Of a stretch of DNA of 15,065 nucleotides, positions 1 to 8,293 are shown piece by piece. The number at the start of each line of letters is the position of its first letter. The stretch's first letter is position 1. The stretch comes from Synechococcus sp. MED850. GTDB lineage: Bacteria > Cyanobacteriota > Cyanobacteriia > PCC-6307 > Cyanobiaceae. The position numbers were made by a program, and so were the translations under genes. The stretch spans positions 66,005 to 81,069 of the forward strand of contig PAEP01000042.1 of NCBI GenBank assembly GCA_002700765.1. The letters are read 5' to 3'. The notes below the pieces were generated by a model, which searched no databases, was not told the DNA's origin, and saw nothing but the letters and a program-made list of their open reading frames with translations.

Positions 1-2494
1 ACGTCTCCGTGATCGTGCGGTTGAGCTCCACATCAGCGAGCACACCCTCGTCATTGCCCCTGTAGATGTCGTCGATGGTTCGCCCCATCGCCTCAGCCAG
101 AAGACCAGGCAGGGATCGCAGTCCCTCCTCCTCCCGTTCCAGGGCAGCGATGTTCACCAAAGTGGCAATGGCTTCCTCTGCGGTGGGAGGCTTGCCGATG
201 GTGTGCAGTCCGCAGGGAAGCAGGCGGCTCTCAATTTCCATCAACTGGCGGTACACCGCACCCACGAGGGCATCACGACCATCGAGATCCATGGCGGAAG
301 CATCGAGCTCAGGCAGTTCGACGTCCTTGTCGAGATTGCACTGCCGTGCGGTCTCCACGATCGTGTTCACGATCTGAACACCGCGACCTCCCTCGCGAAG
401 CTGCTGATAGGAGCCAACCAGCTCACCCAGTTCTTTCAACCCCCTGTACAGGCCAGCGTTTTCTGCTGGTGGGGTGAGATAGCTGATGGTGGATGCGTAA
501 CCACGCCGCTTGGCAATCGTCGCCTCTGAGGGATTGTTGGCGGCGTAGTAATAAAGGTTCGGGAGAGCACCGATCAGCGAATCGGGATAGCAGGTTTCGC
601 TCATGCCCATCTGCTTGCCGGGCATGAACTCCAGCGAACCGTGGGTGCCGAAGTGGAGCACGGCATCCGCACCCCAGATCTTCTCCAGGTAGGTGTAATA
701 GGCAGCGAAGCCATGATGGGGACTGGCGCTGCGGGAGTACAGAAGCCGCATGGGGTCGCCCTCGTAGCCGAAGGTGGGCTGCACGCCGACGAACACGTTG
801 CCGAAGTGGCGACCGAACACCAACAGGTTCTGGCCATCGCTGTTGAGGTTGCCCGGAGGCTTGCCCCAGTTCTCCTCCAGCCGTTCGGAGTACGGGGTGA
901 GACGTTCGTACTCCTCCACGCTCATGCGGTGCGCGATCGAGAGCTCCGGAGCTCCCTGCATCGCTTCGGGATCGTTGATCACGGCTTCCATCAGACCCTT
1001 CGGAGTCTTCGGCAGGTCTTGGATGTCGTACCCCTTGGCCTTCATCTCCTCCATCACCCGATGGATGGAGCCGAACACATCGAGGTAGGCCGCCGTGCCG
1101 ACATTGCCTTTGTCCGGCGGGAAGCTGAACACCGTGATCGCCAGCTTCTTGTCGGTGCGTGGCTTGATCCGCAGCGATGACCAGCGAATGGCACGCTCGG
1201 CGATTGCATCAACACGGTCCTGCAGGGTGTGGGCCTTGCCCGTGGCGTCATCTCGGCCCGACAGCACAATCGGTTCGATGGCACCATCCAGTTCGGGGAT
1301 GGCGATCTGCAAGGCCACCTGCACCGGATGGAGGCCGAGGTCACTCTCCTCCCATTCCTGTGTGGTCTGGAACACCAGAGGCAACGCCACCATGTAGGGG
1401 CGGTTGAGCTTTTTCAGCGATTCAATTGCCTTGGGGTGATCCTGCCGAGCCGGGCCTCCCACCAGAGCAAAACCAGTGAGCGACACGATGCCGTCCACAA
1501 GCGATTGTTCAGGGTTGATCGGGTCATAGAAGAAGGCATTCACGGGTCTGGAAAAATCCAGCCCGCCGCAGAAGATCGGTATCACCCGCGCTCCGCGGTA
1601 CTCCAGCTCCTGGATCGTTGCCACGTAGTGGGCATCGTCACCGGTGACGATGTGACTGCGCTGCAGCACCAGGCCAATCACAGGTCCCTTGCGGGCCTCC
1701 TCGCTGAGATCACCGCGGCTGGCGGTCCAGTTCAGATACTCCTTGAGGTCCTCGAACATGGTGGGTGCCAGGGGATGCCAGATCCCGAGGTCAGGGAAAA
1801 CCTCCGGCTCAGCCACCTCCATCTCCGGGCGCGACTCACCCTGCGCGATGGGGAAGACATATTTGTCCGCCAGCATCAGCAGGAAATTGCGCAGGTTGTC
1901 TGGTGTTCCCCCCAGCCAGTACTGAAAGCTGAGCATGAAGCTGCGCGCGTCCTGCGCCTTCTCCACGGGCAGATATTTGAGAACCGTTGGCAGGGTGTTC
2001 AGCAGTTTGAGCATGGCGTCCTGAAAACCGGCACCACCGGCTTCCTTCCGCTTCTTCATGAAGCCGGCAATGGCGCTTTTGCTCTGGCCAAGCTGGGCCA
2101 TGGAGAAGCTGCCGAGCTTGTTGAGCCGCATCACCTCGGGCATCGAGGGGAACACCACGGCGGCCTTGAGCTGGTCCCGATGGGGAGCCACCGCTTCAAC
2201 AACTTTCTGAGCCAGATCTTCGATGAAGATCAGTGACGCCACAAAGACGTCGGCCTGGGCCACGTCGGCACAAAAGTCTGCGTAGTTCTGCTCATCGCGC
2301 AGCTCTTCGATCAGATAGCCGCTCAATTCGATACCGAGGTCGCCATCTGCAGCATTCAGTGCCGTTGCGGCCTGGGTCAGAGCGTTCTGGTATTGCGGCT
2401 CGAGCACCACATAAACCGCCTTCATCACGGATTTGTGGTTCTGACCCTCCACAGGAGCAACGCGGCGATCGGCGGAGCGGACCTGTGTGAACAT
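1..2494 (-). CDS. chlH: Magnesium chelatase subunit H, N-terminal part (runs off left edge)
   Basis: ChlH is the porphyrin-binding catalytic subunit of Mg-chelatase. With ChlI and ChlD it inserts Mg2+ into protoporphyrin IX, the first step committed to chlorophyll. The frame is open from the window edge to an ATG at 2494 and shows 831 codons of a protein that is normally about 1,330 residues, so the C-terminal third lies outside. The start reads [11 protein letters not shown], typical of marine picocyanobacterial ChlH, although no clear Shine-Dalgarno precedes it. Recognisable stretches include [18 protein letters not shown] near residues 80-97 (the N-terminal DUF3479-type domain), [20 protein letters not shown], and the cobaltochelatase-family motif [17 protein letters not shown] from about residue 613. 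It is divergent from dapB, with a 116-base shared upstream region. No frame disruption is visible. The family call is very secure. Confidence 0.97.
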   Translation of the reverse strand, partial: MFTQVRSADRRVAPVEGQNHKSVMKAVYVVLEPQYQNALTQAATALNAADGDLGIELSGYLIEELRDEQNYADFCADVAQADVFVASLIFIEDLAQKVVEAVAPHRDQLKAAVVFPSMPEVMRLNKLGSFSMAQLGQSKSAIAGFMKKRKEAGGAGFQDAMLKLLNTLPTVLKYLPVEKAQDARSFMLSFQYWLGGTPDNLRNFLLMLADKYVFPIAQGESRPEMEVAEPEVFPDLGIWHPLAPTMFEDLKEYLNWTASRGDLSEEARKGPVIGLVLQRSHIVTGDDAHYVATIQELEYRGARVIPIFCGGLDFSRPVNAFFYDPINPEQSLVDGIVSLTGFALVGGPARQDHPKAIESLKKLNRPYMVALPLVFQTTQEWEESDLGLHPVQVALQIAIPELDGAIEPIVLSGRDDATGKAHTLQDRVDAIAERAIRWSSLRIKPRTDKKLAITVFSFPPDKGNVGTAAYLDVFGSIHRVMEEMKAKGYDIQDLPKTPKGLMEAVINDPEAMQGAPELSIAHRMSVEEYERLTPYSERLEENWGKPPGNLNSDGQNLLVFGRHFGNVFVGVQPTFGYEGDPMRLLYSRSASPHHGFAAYYTYLEKIWGADAVLHFGTHGSLEFMPGKQMGMSETCYPDSLIGALPNLYYYAANNPSEATIAKRRGYASTISYLTPPAENAGLYRGLKELGELVGSYQQLREGGRGVQIVNTIVETARQCNLDKDVELPELDASAMDLDGRDALVGAVYRQLMEIESRLLPCGLHTIGKPPTAEEAIATLVNIAALEREEEGLRSLPGLLAEAMGRTIDDIYRGNDEGVLADVELNRTITET

Positions 2495-2610
2495 CTGCGC
2501 GCTTTGAGCAATGTGAAGAACCTTACGTTCAGGTCCTCTCCCTTGCGACGATTTCCAGTCTGGCGTTACACGAGCTGACCCATAGGCTTGAGGGGATTCC
2601 TGGCGCTTCG
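2495..2610. promoter_or_regulatory. Divergent chlH/dapB intergenic region
   Basis: This 116-base spacer separates two divergent start codons and must hold, or closely adjoin, the promoters of both chlH and dapB. I see no strong -10/-35 pair or palindromic operator in it. The call rests on gene arrangement only. Confidence 0.45.
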
Positions 2611-3444
2611 ATGAGTTCATCCATTCCCGTGGTTGTGGCCGGAGCACTGGGTCGCATGGGAGCGGAGGTGATCAAGGCCGTCCATGCCTCCGAGGACTGC
2701 CACGTCGCCGGCGCCATCGACAACACGCCTGGCAAAGAGGGTGCGGACATCGGGCTCGAACTGGGCCTAGGGGAACTCGAGATCGCCGTCACAGCTGATT
2801 TCGAGGGCTGCCTGTGCGCCGTGAGCCAGTCGGTGCGGGACAACGACGGTGCCGCGGTGCTTGTCGACTTCACCCATCCTTCCGTGGTGTACGAGCACAC
2901 CCGTGCGGCGATCGCCTACGGCGTGCACCCGGTGATCGGCACCACTGGCCTCACCCCTGAACAACTGAAGGAGCTCACGGTGTTCTCCGGAAAGGCCTCG
3001 GTGGGTGGAGCGGTGATCCCCAATTTTTCGGTGGGCATGGTGCTGCTGCAACAGGCCGCTGCCGCTGCAGCTCGGTTTTACGACCATGCGGAGCTGACGG
3101 AACTGCACCACAACCGGAAGGCAGATGCTCCCAGCGGCACCTGCCTCAAGACCGCTGAACTGATGGAAGAGCTGGGCAAGGGATTCAACCCCCCCGAGGT
3201 GGACGAGCACGAATCCCTGAAGGGAAGCCGCGGCGGCGTGCGTGAGAGCGGCCTGCGGCTGCATTCCATTCGTCTTCCAGGCCTGGTGGCCCACCAAGAG
3301 GTGATGTTTGGTGCCCCAGGTGAGACCTACACCCTGCGCCACGACACCATCGACAGATCCGCCTACATGCCGGGGGTTTTGCTGACCGTGCGCAAAGTGC
3401 GTTCGCTCGAGGCCCTCGTCTATGGCCTGGAACGTCTGATCTGA
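2611..3444 (+). CDS. dapB: 4-hydroxy-tetrahydrodipicolinate reductase
   Basis: DapB carries out the NAD(P)H-dependent reduction in the diaminopimelate branch of lysine and peptidoglycan synthesis, in the cytoplasm. The 277-residue length suits the cyanobacterial family. The dinucleotide-binding loop [11 protein letters not shown] lies at residues 7-17, DFTHP at 86-90 and GTTG at 110-113. The catalytic and substrate-binding segment [14 protein letters not shown] lies at 164-177, with the expected adjacent histidines at 166-167 and the lysine at 170. The C-terminal [15 protein letters not shown] segment at 217-231 is also typical. The ATG at 2611 leaves the usual few residues before the first beta strand. 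The next gene starts 10 bases after the stop, so the two are probably co-transcribed. Nothing is unusual. Confidence 0.97.
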   Translation: MSSSIPVVVAGALGRMGAEVIKAVHASEDCHVAGAIDNTPGKEGADIGLELGLGELEIAVTADFEGCLCAVSQSVRDNDGAAVLVDFTHPSVVYEHTRAAIAYGVHPVIGTTGLTPEQLKELTVFSGKASVGGAVIPNFSVGMVLLQQAAAAAARFYDHAELTELHHNRKADAPSGTCLKTAELMEELGKGFNPPEVDEHESLKGSRGGVRESGLRLHSIRLPGLVAHQEVMFGAPGETYTLRHDTIDRSAYMPGVLLTVRKVRSLEALVYGLERLI

Positions 3445-3454
3445 GGCGGAACCG

Positions 3455-4126
3455 ATGCTCATCCCCCTCCGCCCAGGTGAATTGCAGCGATTGATTCCAG
3501 CGGTGGCGACCGGCAATCAGTTTCGTGTGTCGCTGGGCTCGCCTCAACAGATCCTTCAACGGGTGATGATCGCAACGATCGGCGGCGTGATCACACTGCT
3601 GATCAGCCAGAGCCAGATGACCAGCCGTTGGGGGCCGTTCTGGTTGATCGTCGGCGTTGTATTCCTTCTGTATGTGCTCTGGGGGCCCATCCTTCAGGCC
3701 GGCCAGCGCAATGCTGGATTGAGGCGCTATTCAGCGGCAGCTCTGTTTGAAGGTGAAGTGGTGGAGGTGCGCACCCGGGAACGGGTGGAAGGACGCCATG
3801 AGCAGGCGAACAGGAGCGGCGAACTGGAGTTGGTTGAAAACAAACGCATCTGGATGCTGCTGGAACTGGAAGATGAGGAGGGCTATCTGGGACGGCTGGC
3901 TTTTCCAATGGAGAAACGCCACCAGGTGATTCGGGCTGGAAGCCTGATCCGCTGCCTGGTGCTGAGCGAACGCAAGGATTTCTCGAAGATCGGGGCCCTC
4001 AGCGATGCCTGGCTGCCGGGATTGCGTCTCTGGGTCGGGGACTACCCGTTCCTGCTGCGTCCCGCTTTCGAAGAGCTGTGCCAGCTGCGGCTGTCACGAC
4101 GCAGAACCCCTGACACCCGTCCATAA
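3455..4126 (+). CDS. Conserved cyanobacterial two-helix membrane protein of unknown function
   Basis: This 223-residue protein has two predicted membrane segments at about residues 36-51 and 61-79. A soluble domain of roughly 140 residues follows, with several beta-strand-like stretches ([37 protein letters not shown]). From memory, cyanobacterial homologues are sometimes labelled as a phosphate ABC transporter permease. Two helices and no permease signature make that label unlikely. The gene begins 10 bases after dapB stops and probably shares its transcript, but that does not imply a role in lysine synthesis. The basic C-terminus ([12 protein letters not shown]) is probably cytoplasmic. The function is unknown. 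Confidence 0.85.
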   Translation: MLIPLRPGELQRLIPAVATGNQFRVSLGSPQQILQRVMIATIGGVITLLISQSQMTSRWGPFWLIVGVVFLLYVLWGPILQAGQRNAGLRRYSAAALFEGEVVEVRTRERVEGRHEQANRSGELELVENKRIWMLLELEDEEGYLGRLAFPMEKRHQVIRAGSLIRCLVLSERKDFSKIGALSDAWLPGLRLWVGDYPFLLRPAFEELCQLRLSRRRTPDTRP

Positions 4127-4144
4127 CATTCCTTAAAGTTGGTT

Positions 4145-4150
4145 TACAAT
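4145..4150 (+). promoter_or_regulatory. Possible -10 element for the Hli gene
   Basis: TACAAT lies 26 bases upstream of the Hli start codon, a good distance for a sigma-70 type -10 box. No convincing -35 hexamer lies at the standard spacing, as is common for regulated cyanobacterial promoters. Tentative. Confidence 0.35.
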
Positions 4151-4176
4151 TCGTTGCATACCACCTGAGGTTGGCC

Positions 4177-4425
4177 ATGGCTCAAACACCTTCCGCCCCC
4201 GTAATCCGCGGTGCCACCGTCACCACAGAGGATGGCGGCCGTCTGAACGCTTTCGCAGCAGAGCCCCGCATGGAAGTTGTGGAAGCAGAGCGCGGCTGGG
4301 GTTTCCACGACCGCGCTGAGAAGCTCAACGGCCGCATGGCCATGCTCGGATTCATCGCGTTGCTGGCGACTGAATTCGCCATGGGTGGTGAAGCCTTCAC
4401 CAAAGGCCTGCTCGGTCTCGGCTGA
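4177..4425 (+). CDS. High-light-inducible protein (Hli / small CAB-like protein)
   Basis: Hli proteins are single-helix thylakoid proteins that bind chlorophyll and carotenoid. They protect photosystems and chlorophyll-synthesis complexes under light and nutrient stress. From the ATG at 4177 the product is 82 residues. It carries the family motif ExxNGRxAMxGF as [12 protein letters not shown], with E48, N51 and R53 as the chlorophyll-ligand positions, inside one membrane helix (about 54-70). A TTG at 4171 is in frame, but GAGG at 4167-4170 sits six bases before the ATG, so the ATG is preferred. The hydrophilic 45-residue N-terminal extension is longer than in the shortest Hlips. A UbiH-like gene follows closely. 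The specific hli number cannot be assigned from sequence alone. Confidence 0.93.
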   Translation: MAQTPSAPVIRGATVTTEDGGRLNAFAAEPRMEVVEAERGWGFHDRAEKLNGRMAMLGFIALLATEFAMGGEAFTKGLLGLG

Positions 4426-4463
4426 GGTCACGGTTGTCAGTTGAGGTCAGCCACACTCGGTTG

Positions 4464-5609
4464 ATGGTGACCTCGACAACCACGGTTCACATTTGTGGTG
4501 CGGGCCCCAGTGGGGCCCTTGCGGCTCTCGCGCTGGGTCAGAAACAGTTGCACGTTGACCTTTTCGACCCGCAGAGTTCAGATCAACTCCTCTCAAGGAG
4601 CCGTGCCTATGCCATCACCCATTCGAGTCGTCGTCTGCTGGGGCGATTGGGTCTCTGGAACGACCTGTCATCGGCACTAGTGCCGTTCGACCGACTCGAC
4701 CTGAGTGATCAGGCTTGCCGGCTCAACGTACTTTTTGAAACACGCGATCTCGATCCGGCATCCCGACAGCACGACGCGATCGGCTGGATCCTGGATCACA
4801 AACCCTTGATGGCTCTTTTGTTGGAAAGGCTTGAGAAGCTTCCAACAGTCGGGCTGCACCTTGGCCGTTCAGCGCCTGAGCCAAACCCGACATCCCTGGT
4901 GGTTGCCGCAGATGGCCCCCGATCCCCAACACGCAAGACCTGGGGGCTTCAAACCTTTCAACATCGCTACCGCCAGGGATGTCTCACCGCAAAGGTGGTG
5001 CTCCGCGGCGTGCCCAAGGGCCAGGCTTATGAGCTGTTTCGTCCTGAAGGCCCTTTAGCGGTTCTCCCTCTCGACGGGGATTGTTACCAGGTGGTCTGGA
5101 GTGCTCCGCTTGATCGCTGTCGAGAACGCGCCGAGCTTCCGACGGGGGCATTTCTTGATCAGCTCGCAGGCGTGCTCCCTGATGGCGTCGAGCCCGATTT
5201 GCTGCTTGACCAACCTGCCGCGATTCCCCAGGAACTGATGCTGGCCCGCAGCCTGTCCCACGGGCGTGGTGTGCTTTTGGGAGAAGCAGGACATCGCTGC
5301 CATCCCGTGGGTGGGCAAGGGCTCAACCTGTGCTGGCGTGATGTTTGCGCCCTGGAAGCGCTGGCCAGGCAAAGCGGCGATGCTGCTCAGATTGCCCGTC
5401 AATACGGAAGACAGCGCTGCCTGGATGTGTTGATGGTCAGTGTGGCGACGGATCTGCTGGTGAGATTGTTCTCCAACAGACAGCCCCTGCTCCTGCCCTT
5501 GCGATGGTTAGGGCTCAAGCTGATGGGGGAATCACGGAGACTGCGCCGACTCAGTCTGCGGGCCATGACGGATGGTCCACTCCTGCTCCTGCGTCCACAG
5601 CCCGACTGA
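4464..5609 (+). CDS. UbiH/COQ6-family FAD-dependent monooxygenase
   Basis: This is a class A flavin hydroxylase of the family that hydroxylates the aromatic ring of quinone precursors. In cyanobacteria the exact substrate of such proteins is not settled, and a plastoquinone or other isoprenoid-quinone role is inference. From the ATG at 4464 (381 residues) the FAD-binding GAGPSG lies at 12-17, the DG motif AADGPRSPTR at about 148-157, and the second FAD motif at 273-289 (GEAGHRCHPVGGQGLNL). This last motif normally reads GDAAH, so the ribose-contacting Asp is Glu here (residue 274). An in-frame TTG at 4434 has GAGG at 4424-4427, six bases upstream, and would add ten residues. The start is therefore uncertain. 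The gene lies just after the Hli gene on the same strand and may be co-transcribed with it. Confidence 0.88.
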   Translation: MVTSTTTVHICGAGPSGALAALALGQKQLHVDLFDPQSSDQLLSRSRAYAITHSSRRLLGRLGLWNDLSSALVPFDRLDLSDQACRLNVLFETRDLDPASRQHDAIGWILDHKPLMALLLERLEKLPTVGLHLGRSAPEPNPTSLVVAADGPRSPTRKTWGLQTFQHRYRQGCLTAKVVLRGVPKGQAYELFRPEGPLAVLPLDGDCYQVVWSAPLDRCRERAELPTGAFLDQLAGVLPDGVEPDLLLDQPAAIPQELMLARSLSHGRGVLLGEAGHRCHPVGGQGLNLCWRDVCALEALARQSGDAAQIARQYGRQRCLDVLMVSVATDLLVRLFSNRQPLLLPLRWLGLKLMGESRRLRRLSLRAMTDGPLLLLRPQPD

Positions 5610-5687
5610 GCTGTCATCAGCACCAGGAAGCGCCATGATCCCAGCTAAGTGCTTCTGTCCTGTCCACCCGGGCAGTCCCAACGTCAC

Positions 5688-5900
5688 ATGGTGGTTTGCA
5701 GTCATCCCCAGCCGACACCACCGGACGACCTGCAGCAGTTTCTGCAACGTCGCCTCGGGCTGAGTGCCAATGCACTGAATCTGGGACTCAGGCAAGCGGA
5801 ACTGGAACAGGCTCCGCTTCCCATCGTGTTGTGGAGCTTCGGGCTGCTGAGCCTGGATCAACTTCAGCAGGTTTTCGACTGGCAGAACGCTCAGGAATAG
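5688..5900 (+). CDS. DUF2949 family small protein
   Basis: This is a 70-residue cyanobacterial protein of unknown function. Its body matches the DUF2949 pattern: [14 protein letters not shown], then a helix ending in LRQAE, then [23 protein letters not shown] at the C-terminus. It is soluble and mostly helical by appearance. I chose the ATG at 5688. An in-frame GTG at 5649 would add 13 residues (including CPPG and SQRH) that do not look like the family. Its last ten bases overlap the end of apt on the other strand, a tail-to-tail arrangement. No terminator hairpin is visible between the two. Confidence 0.82.
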   Translation: MVVCSHPQPTPPDDLQQFLQRRLGLSANALNLGLRQAELEQAPLPIVLWSFGLLSLDQLQQVFDWQNAQE

Positions 5901-6430
5901 GCCAACAGGGCGTGACAGGGCACCTTGTCTCCCAGGGCATCACGACCCCCCAACCCCACCAGTTCGATCAAGAACGCAAAACCGATCAGGTTGCCTCCAG
6001 CCCGTTGGACCAACGCGCCCGTTGCCGAAGCCGTTCCACCGGTCGCCAGGAGATCATCAACCACCAACACCTTGGGGCCGCCAGCCAGAGCATCAGCCTG
6101 AATCTCCAACCGATCACTGCCGTATTCCAGGGCGTAATCAATCCCAATCACCGCACCGGGCAATTTGCCGGGTTTGCGAACCGGCACAAACCCAAGCCCG
6201 CGTGCATGGGCAAGAGGCGTGCCAACAATGAAACCCCTCGACTCAATGCCGACGATGAGATCCGGCTGGAGCGACTCACACACCTCACCAAGTTGCCGTA
6301 AGGCCTCGGTCGTGGCCTCGGGGGACTTCAGCAGAGGAGCGATATCCCGGAACAGAATTCCAGGCTTGGGGAAGTCCGGAACCTCGCGAATGAACGGCTG
6401 AAGATCCAAAGCGTGATGACGCGGGGGCAT
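5891..6430 (-). CDS. apt: Adenine phosphoribosyltransferase
   Basis: Apt salvages adenine by joining it to PRPP to give AMP and pyrophosphate, in the cytoplasm. With the start at 6430 the product is 179 residues, close to the family norm of 170-180. The N-terminal [21 protein letters not shown] is typical. ESRGF lies at 63-67, the RKPGKLP loop at 85-91, and the PRPP-binding motif [13 protein letters not shown] at 121-133. The frame stays open upstream, with ATGs at 6439, 6442 and 6454. The last overlaps the start codon of the divergent DUF3038 gene, so a shorter form is favoured, although no well-spaced Shine-Dalgarno decides it (AGGGG lies only two bases before 6430). Function is very secure and the start moderately so. 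Confidence 0.95.
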   Translation of the reverse strand: MPPRHHALDLQPFIREVPDFPKPGILFRDIAPLLKSPEATTEALRQLGEVCESLQPDLIVGIESRGFIVGTPLAHARGLGFVPVRKPGKLPGAVIGIDYALEYGSDRLEIQADALAGGPKVLVVDDLLATGGTASATGALVQRAGGNLIGFAFLIELVGLGGRDALGDKVPCHALLAYS

Positions 6431-6452
6431 AACCCCTGGCATCATCGCAGCC

Positions 6453-6989
6453 ATGACGGAAGCACCCCCATCGACTGGCGCCCGCCTCGGTCGCCGAGGC
6501 GTGGAACGCCTGGATCTGCTCTTGTTGACCATTGAGGCCCTCGACCTCAACGGCGGCGAAGCCATGCTGTGGACCAGTCAGCAGATGGGCCTGCAGACGC
6601 AATTCCCCAACCGTGTTGAGCTCTGGAAACGCCGCTGTCACAACCCACTGCGGCGCACAACCCGACGGGAAGCCATGGACCCAGTGGACGCCGAGTCGCT
6701 GATCTGCCTCGTGTGCGCCATGGCCGAACGGCTCTACCCGATGCTGCATCAGTTGCTCTCCAGTCGCGAGCCCGACCAGCTGACCCAACAGCGTTGGCAA
6801 CTGCTCGATGAACGGCTGCGGGATCTGATCGAAGAACGCATGAACCCTCGCCGGGGCGCGGTGGTCCGGTTGCTGGATCCAGAGATCAGTGGCGTGATTC
6901 AGCGTCAGTTGATCAGTTCCCTGGCGCTGGTGGCCGGCCCAGGCGGGATCGACAGACTGCGCGCCACCCTTCTCGACCCGACGCCCTGA
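6453..6989 (+). CDS. DUF3038 family protein
   Basis: This is a 178-residue, probably all-helical soluble protein found widely in cyanobacteria. The recognisable part is [21 protein letters not shown] at about 19-39, followed by [12 protein letters not shown] and a long helical stretch rich in Leu, Arg and Glu up to residue 150. The function is unknown. A DUF4335 gene follows ten bases downstream; I recall this pair as a conserved cyanobacterial arrangement, which suggests a shared role or physical partnership. The start codon lies 22 bases from the preferred apt start on the opposite strand. An alternative in-frame GTG near 6499 would free more promoter space but would remove the segment just before the conserved helix. 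Confidence 0.85.
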   Translation: MTEAPPSTGARLGRRGVERLDLLLLTIEALDLNGGEAMLWTSQQMGLQTQFPNRVELWKRRCHNPLRRTTRREAMDPVDAESLICLVCAMAERLYPMLHQLLSSREPDQLTQQRWQLLDERLRDLIEERMNPRRGAVVRLLDPEISGVIQRQLISSLALVAGPGGIDRLRATLLDPTP

Positions 6990-6999
6990 ACAGACAGAC

Positions 7000-7617
7000 A
7001 TGCTGAAGAACACCCACCATTACGAGCAGACCGCCGCCCGACTCACGGTTGAGGGGGTTCCGGATCTCTCCGCGGGACAATCCGGAGACAACATCGGCAT
7101 CCTGTCTGCCTGGCGCCTGCAGCTGGTGGCCTCACCGGAACTGGAGGGGACCCGTGAGCACCTCGAAGCGTTGATGTCGGTGGTGATGCCCTATGCCCGG
7201 CATCAGCTCTCGGGCGTCGGACGTCAATTCCAAACCGATGCTGGGTTCGTGACGATCGAGCCCCTTGAGCACGTTCATCAACTGACGTTGCGCAGCAGCA
7301 AGGAGGGGGTAGAGCCGTTGACGTTGAAGCTCGACGATGCCGAGCTGAGCGATCTGGTGCGTTGCCTCGATCGGTTGCGCCTTGATCAGCGGGTGCAACT
7401 CGCCTGGACACTTCCCCCCGATCAACCCCTGTCGCGCCATGACTTGGTGGAGCGGATCCCCCTGCGGCGCCGTTTCGGCGCCCCGCTGCTGGGGGGGCTG
7501 GCCCTGGCCACCTCTGCTGTCGTTGCCTTGATCCTTCCCCTTCCAGGGCCTGAAGTCCCACCCGCCAGCCAAGGCTCCGTGGAGGCTCCAGCCAATCCAG
7601 AGTCGACAGAACGTTGA
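7000..7617 (+). CDS. DUF4335 family membrane-anchored protein
   Basis: This 205-residue cyanobacterial protein of unknown function has a predominantly beta-type N-terminal region (ILSAWRLQLVASPEL, FVTIEPLEHVHQLTLRS, VEPLTLKLDDAELSDLVRCL). One membrane segment lies at about 161-181, preceded by a positive cluster (RIPLRRRFG), and a short Pro/Ser-rich tail follows. This places a large cytoplasmic domain on a single C-terminal anchor. It starts ten bases after the DUF3038 gene stops, so the two are almost certainly one transcriptional unit. The family assignment is from recalled sequence pattern and gene order; no biochemical role is known to me. Confidence 0.83.
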   Translation: MLKNTHHYEQTAARLTVEGVPDLSAGQSGDNIGILSAWRLQLVASPELEGTREHLEALMSVVMPYARHQLSGVGRQFQTDAGFVTIEPLEHVHQLTLRSSKEGVEPLTLKLDDAELSDLVRCLDRLRLDQRVQLAWTLPPDQPLSRHDLVERIPLRRRFGAPLLGGLALATSAVVALILPLPGPEVPPASQGSVEAPANPESTER

Positions 7618-7673
7618 CGCCGCTGCGAGGGTGATCAGAATCGGCTCTTAACGTTCGCGTGGCTCTCCGATCC

Positions 7674-7919
7674 ATGGTGGCCAGCTGGTCAGATCTGAGA
7701 CGGCGCGTGGCTCGCATCGGCGCTTCACTCGATGTCGTCGTGCGAAGCGATCCCGAAGTGTGTGGACTGAGTGGCTCCGGTTATCACCTCACGCTGCATC
7801 ACAGCGGCTACGGCGATTGCACAGTTGGCAGCCTCACCTTGATCGACTGCCCGAACGAGCTGGTGCTCATCGAGTTTGAACGCTGGATGCGGGGCGCTGG
7901 TCATTCCCTGTTGCCATGA
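7674..7919 (+). CDS. Small conserved-looking protein of unknown function
   Basis: The product is 81 residues from the ATG at 7674; an in-frame GTG at 7659 would add five. A basic amphipathic start (WSDLRRRVARIG) leads into a beta-rich middle with YHLTLHHSGYG, DCTVGSLTLIDCPNELVLIEFERW. Cysteines lie at about residues 30, 49 and 59. There is no signal peptide or membrane segment. I do not recognise the family. It is supported as a real gene by its stop codon overlapping the next start (ATGA at 7916-7919), which indicates translational coupling, and by filling the space between two credible genes. Confidence 0.68.
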   Translation: MVASWSDLRRRVARIGASLDVVVRSDPEVCGLSGSGYHLTLHHSGYGDCTVGSLTLIDCPNELVLIEFERWMRGAGHSLLP

Positions 7920-8293
7920 CTGTGAGCAGCCGGCAGAAGCCATCACCCCTCAAACCGAAGCGCATGTTCCGCAAGCGCCATCGGGTCCCACCGGGTGTGA
8001 TTGCGCGGCAGCTGATCGCTGTGCTGCTGATGCTTTCAGCTGGTGTGGGGATCATTTTTGGGCTGCAACGCCTGCCGGAACAAGTGGATGTTGTGCTCCT
8101 GGTGAGCGAAGCCGTTGCGGATTTAATCCGCGGAGTGCAACAACTGCTTGAGGCCTTTCTCGGTCTGGCCGCTGTTGTGCTCGTGGCCACCCTGGTGGTG
8201 CTGGCGAGCGTGCTGATCCTTGGTGGAGCCTGGCGACTGTTGCGCCTGATCAGTCTCTTGATCCGGCGTCAACCGCCTCAGGGGCGACGTTGA
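7916..8293 (+). CDS. Two-helix membrane protein of unknown function
   Basis: This 125-residue protein has a strongly basic N-terminus (KPKRMFRKRHR), a first membrane segment at about 28-50, an amphipathic linker, a long second hydrophobic stretch at about 80-108 and a basic tail (RRQPPQGRR). Both ends are predicted cytoplasmic by the positive-inside rule. Its start overlaps the stop of the preceding small gene (ATGA), so it is translationally coupled to it. Its last 16 bases overlap the end of the EF-hand gene on the other strand. I do not recognise a family. Possible roles such as an envelope or thylakoid small membrane protein are speculation. Confidence 0.72.
   Translation: MTVSSRQKPSPLKPKRMFRKRHRVPPGVIARQLIAVLLMLSAGVGIIFGLQRLPEQVDVVLLVSEAVADLIRGVQQLLEAFLGLAAVVLVATLVVLASVLILGGAWRLLRLISLLIRRQPPQGRR

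Noticed and set aside
641..2236. Long plus-strand open frames of 179 and 335 codons opposite chlH
   Set aside because: They lie wholly antisense to a clearly coding, highly conserved gene, show low-complexity His/Arg/Gln-rich products and match no family I know; they are a by-product of GC-rich codon use.
2767..3516. 249-codon minus-strand frame opposite dapB
   Set aside because: It is antisense to intact dapB, which explains all conservation; the product has no recognisable domain.
6285..7013. 242-codon minus-strand frame across apt and DUF3038
   Set aside because: It overlaps two convincing genes in other frames and its product looks random.
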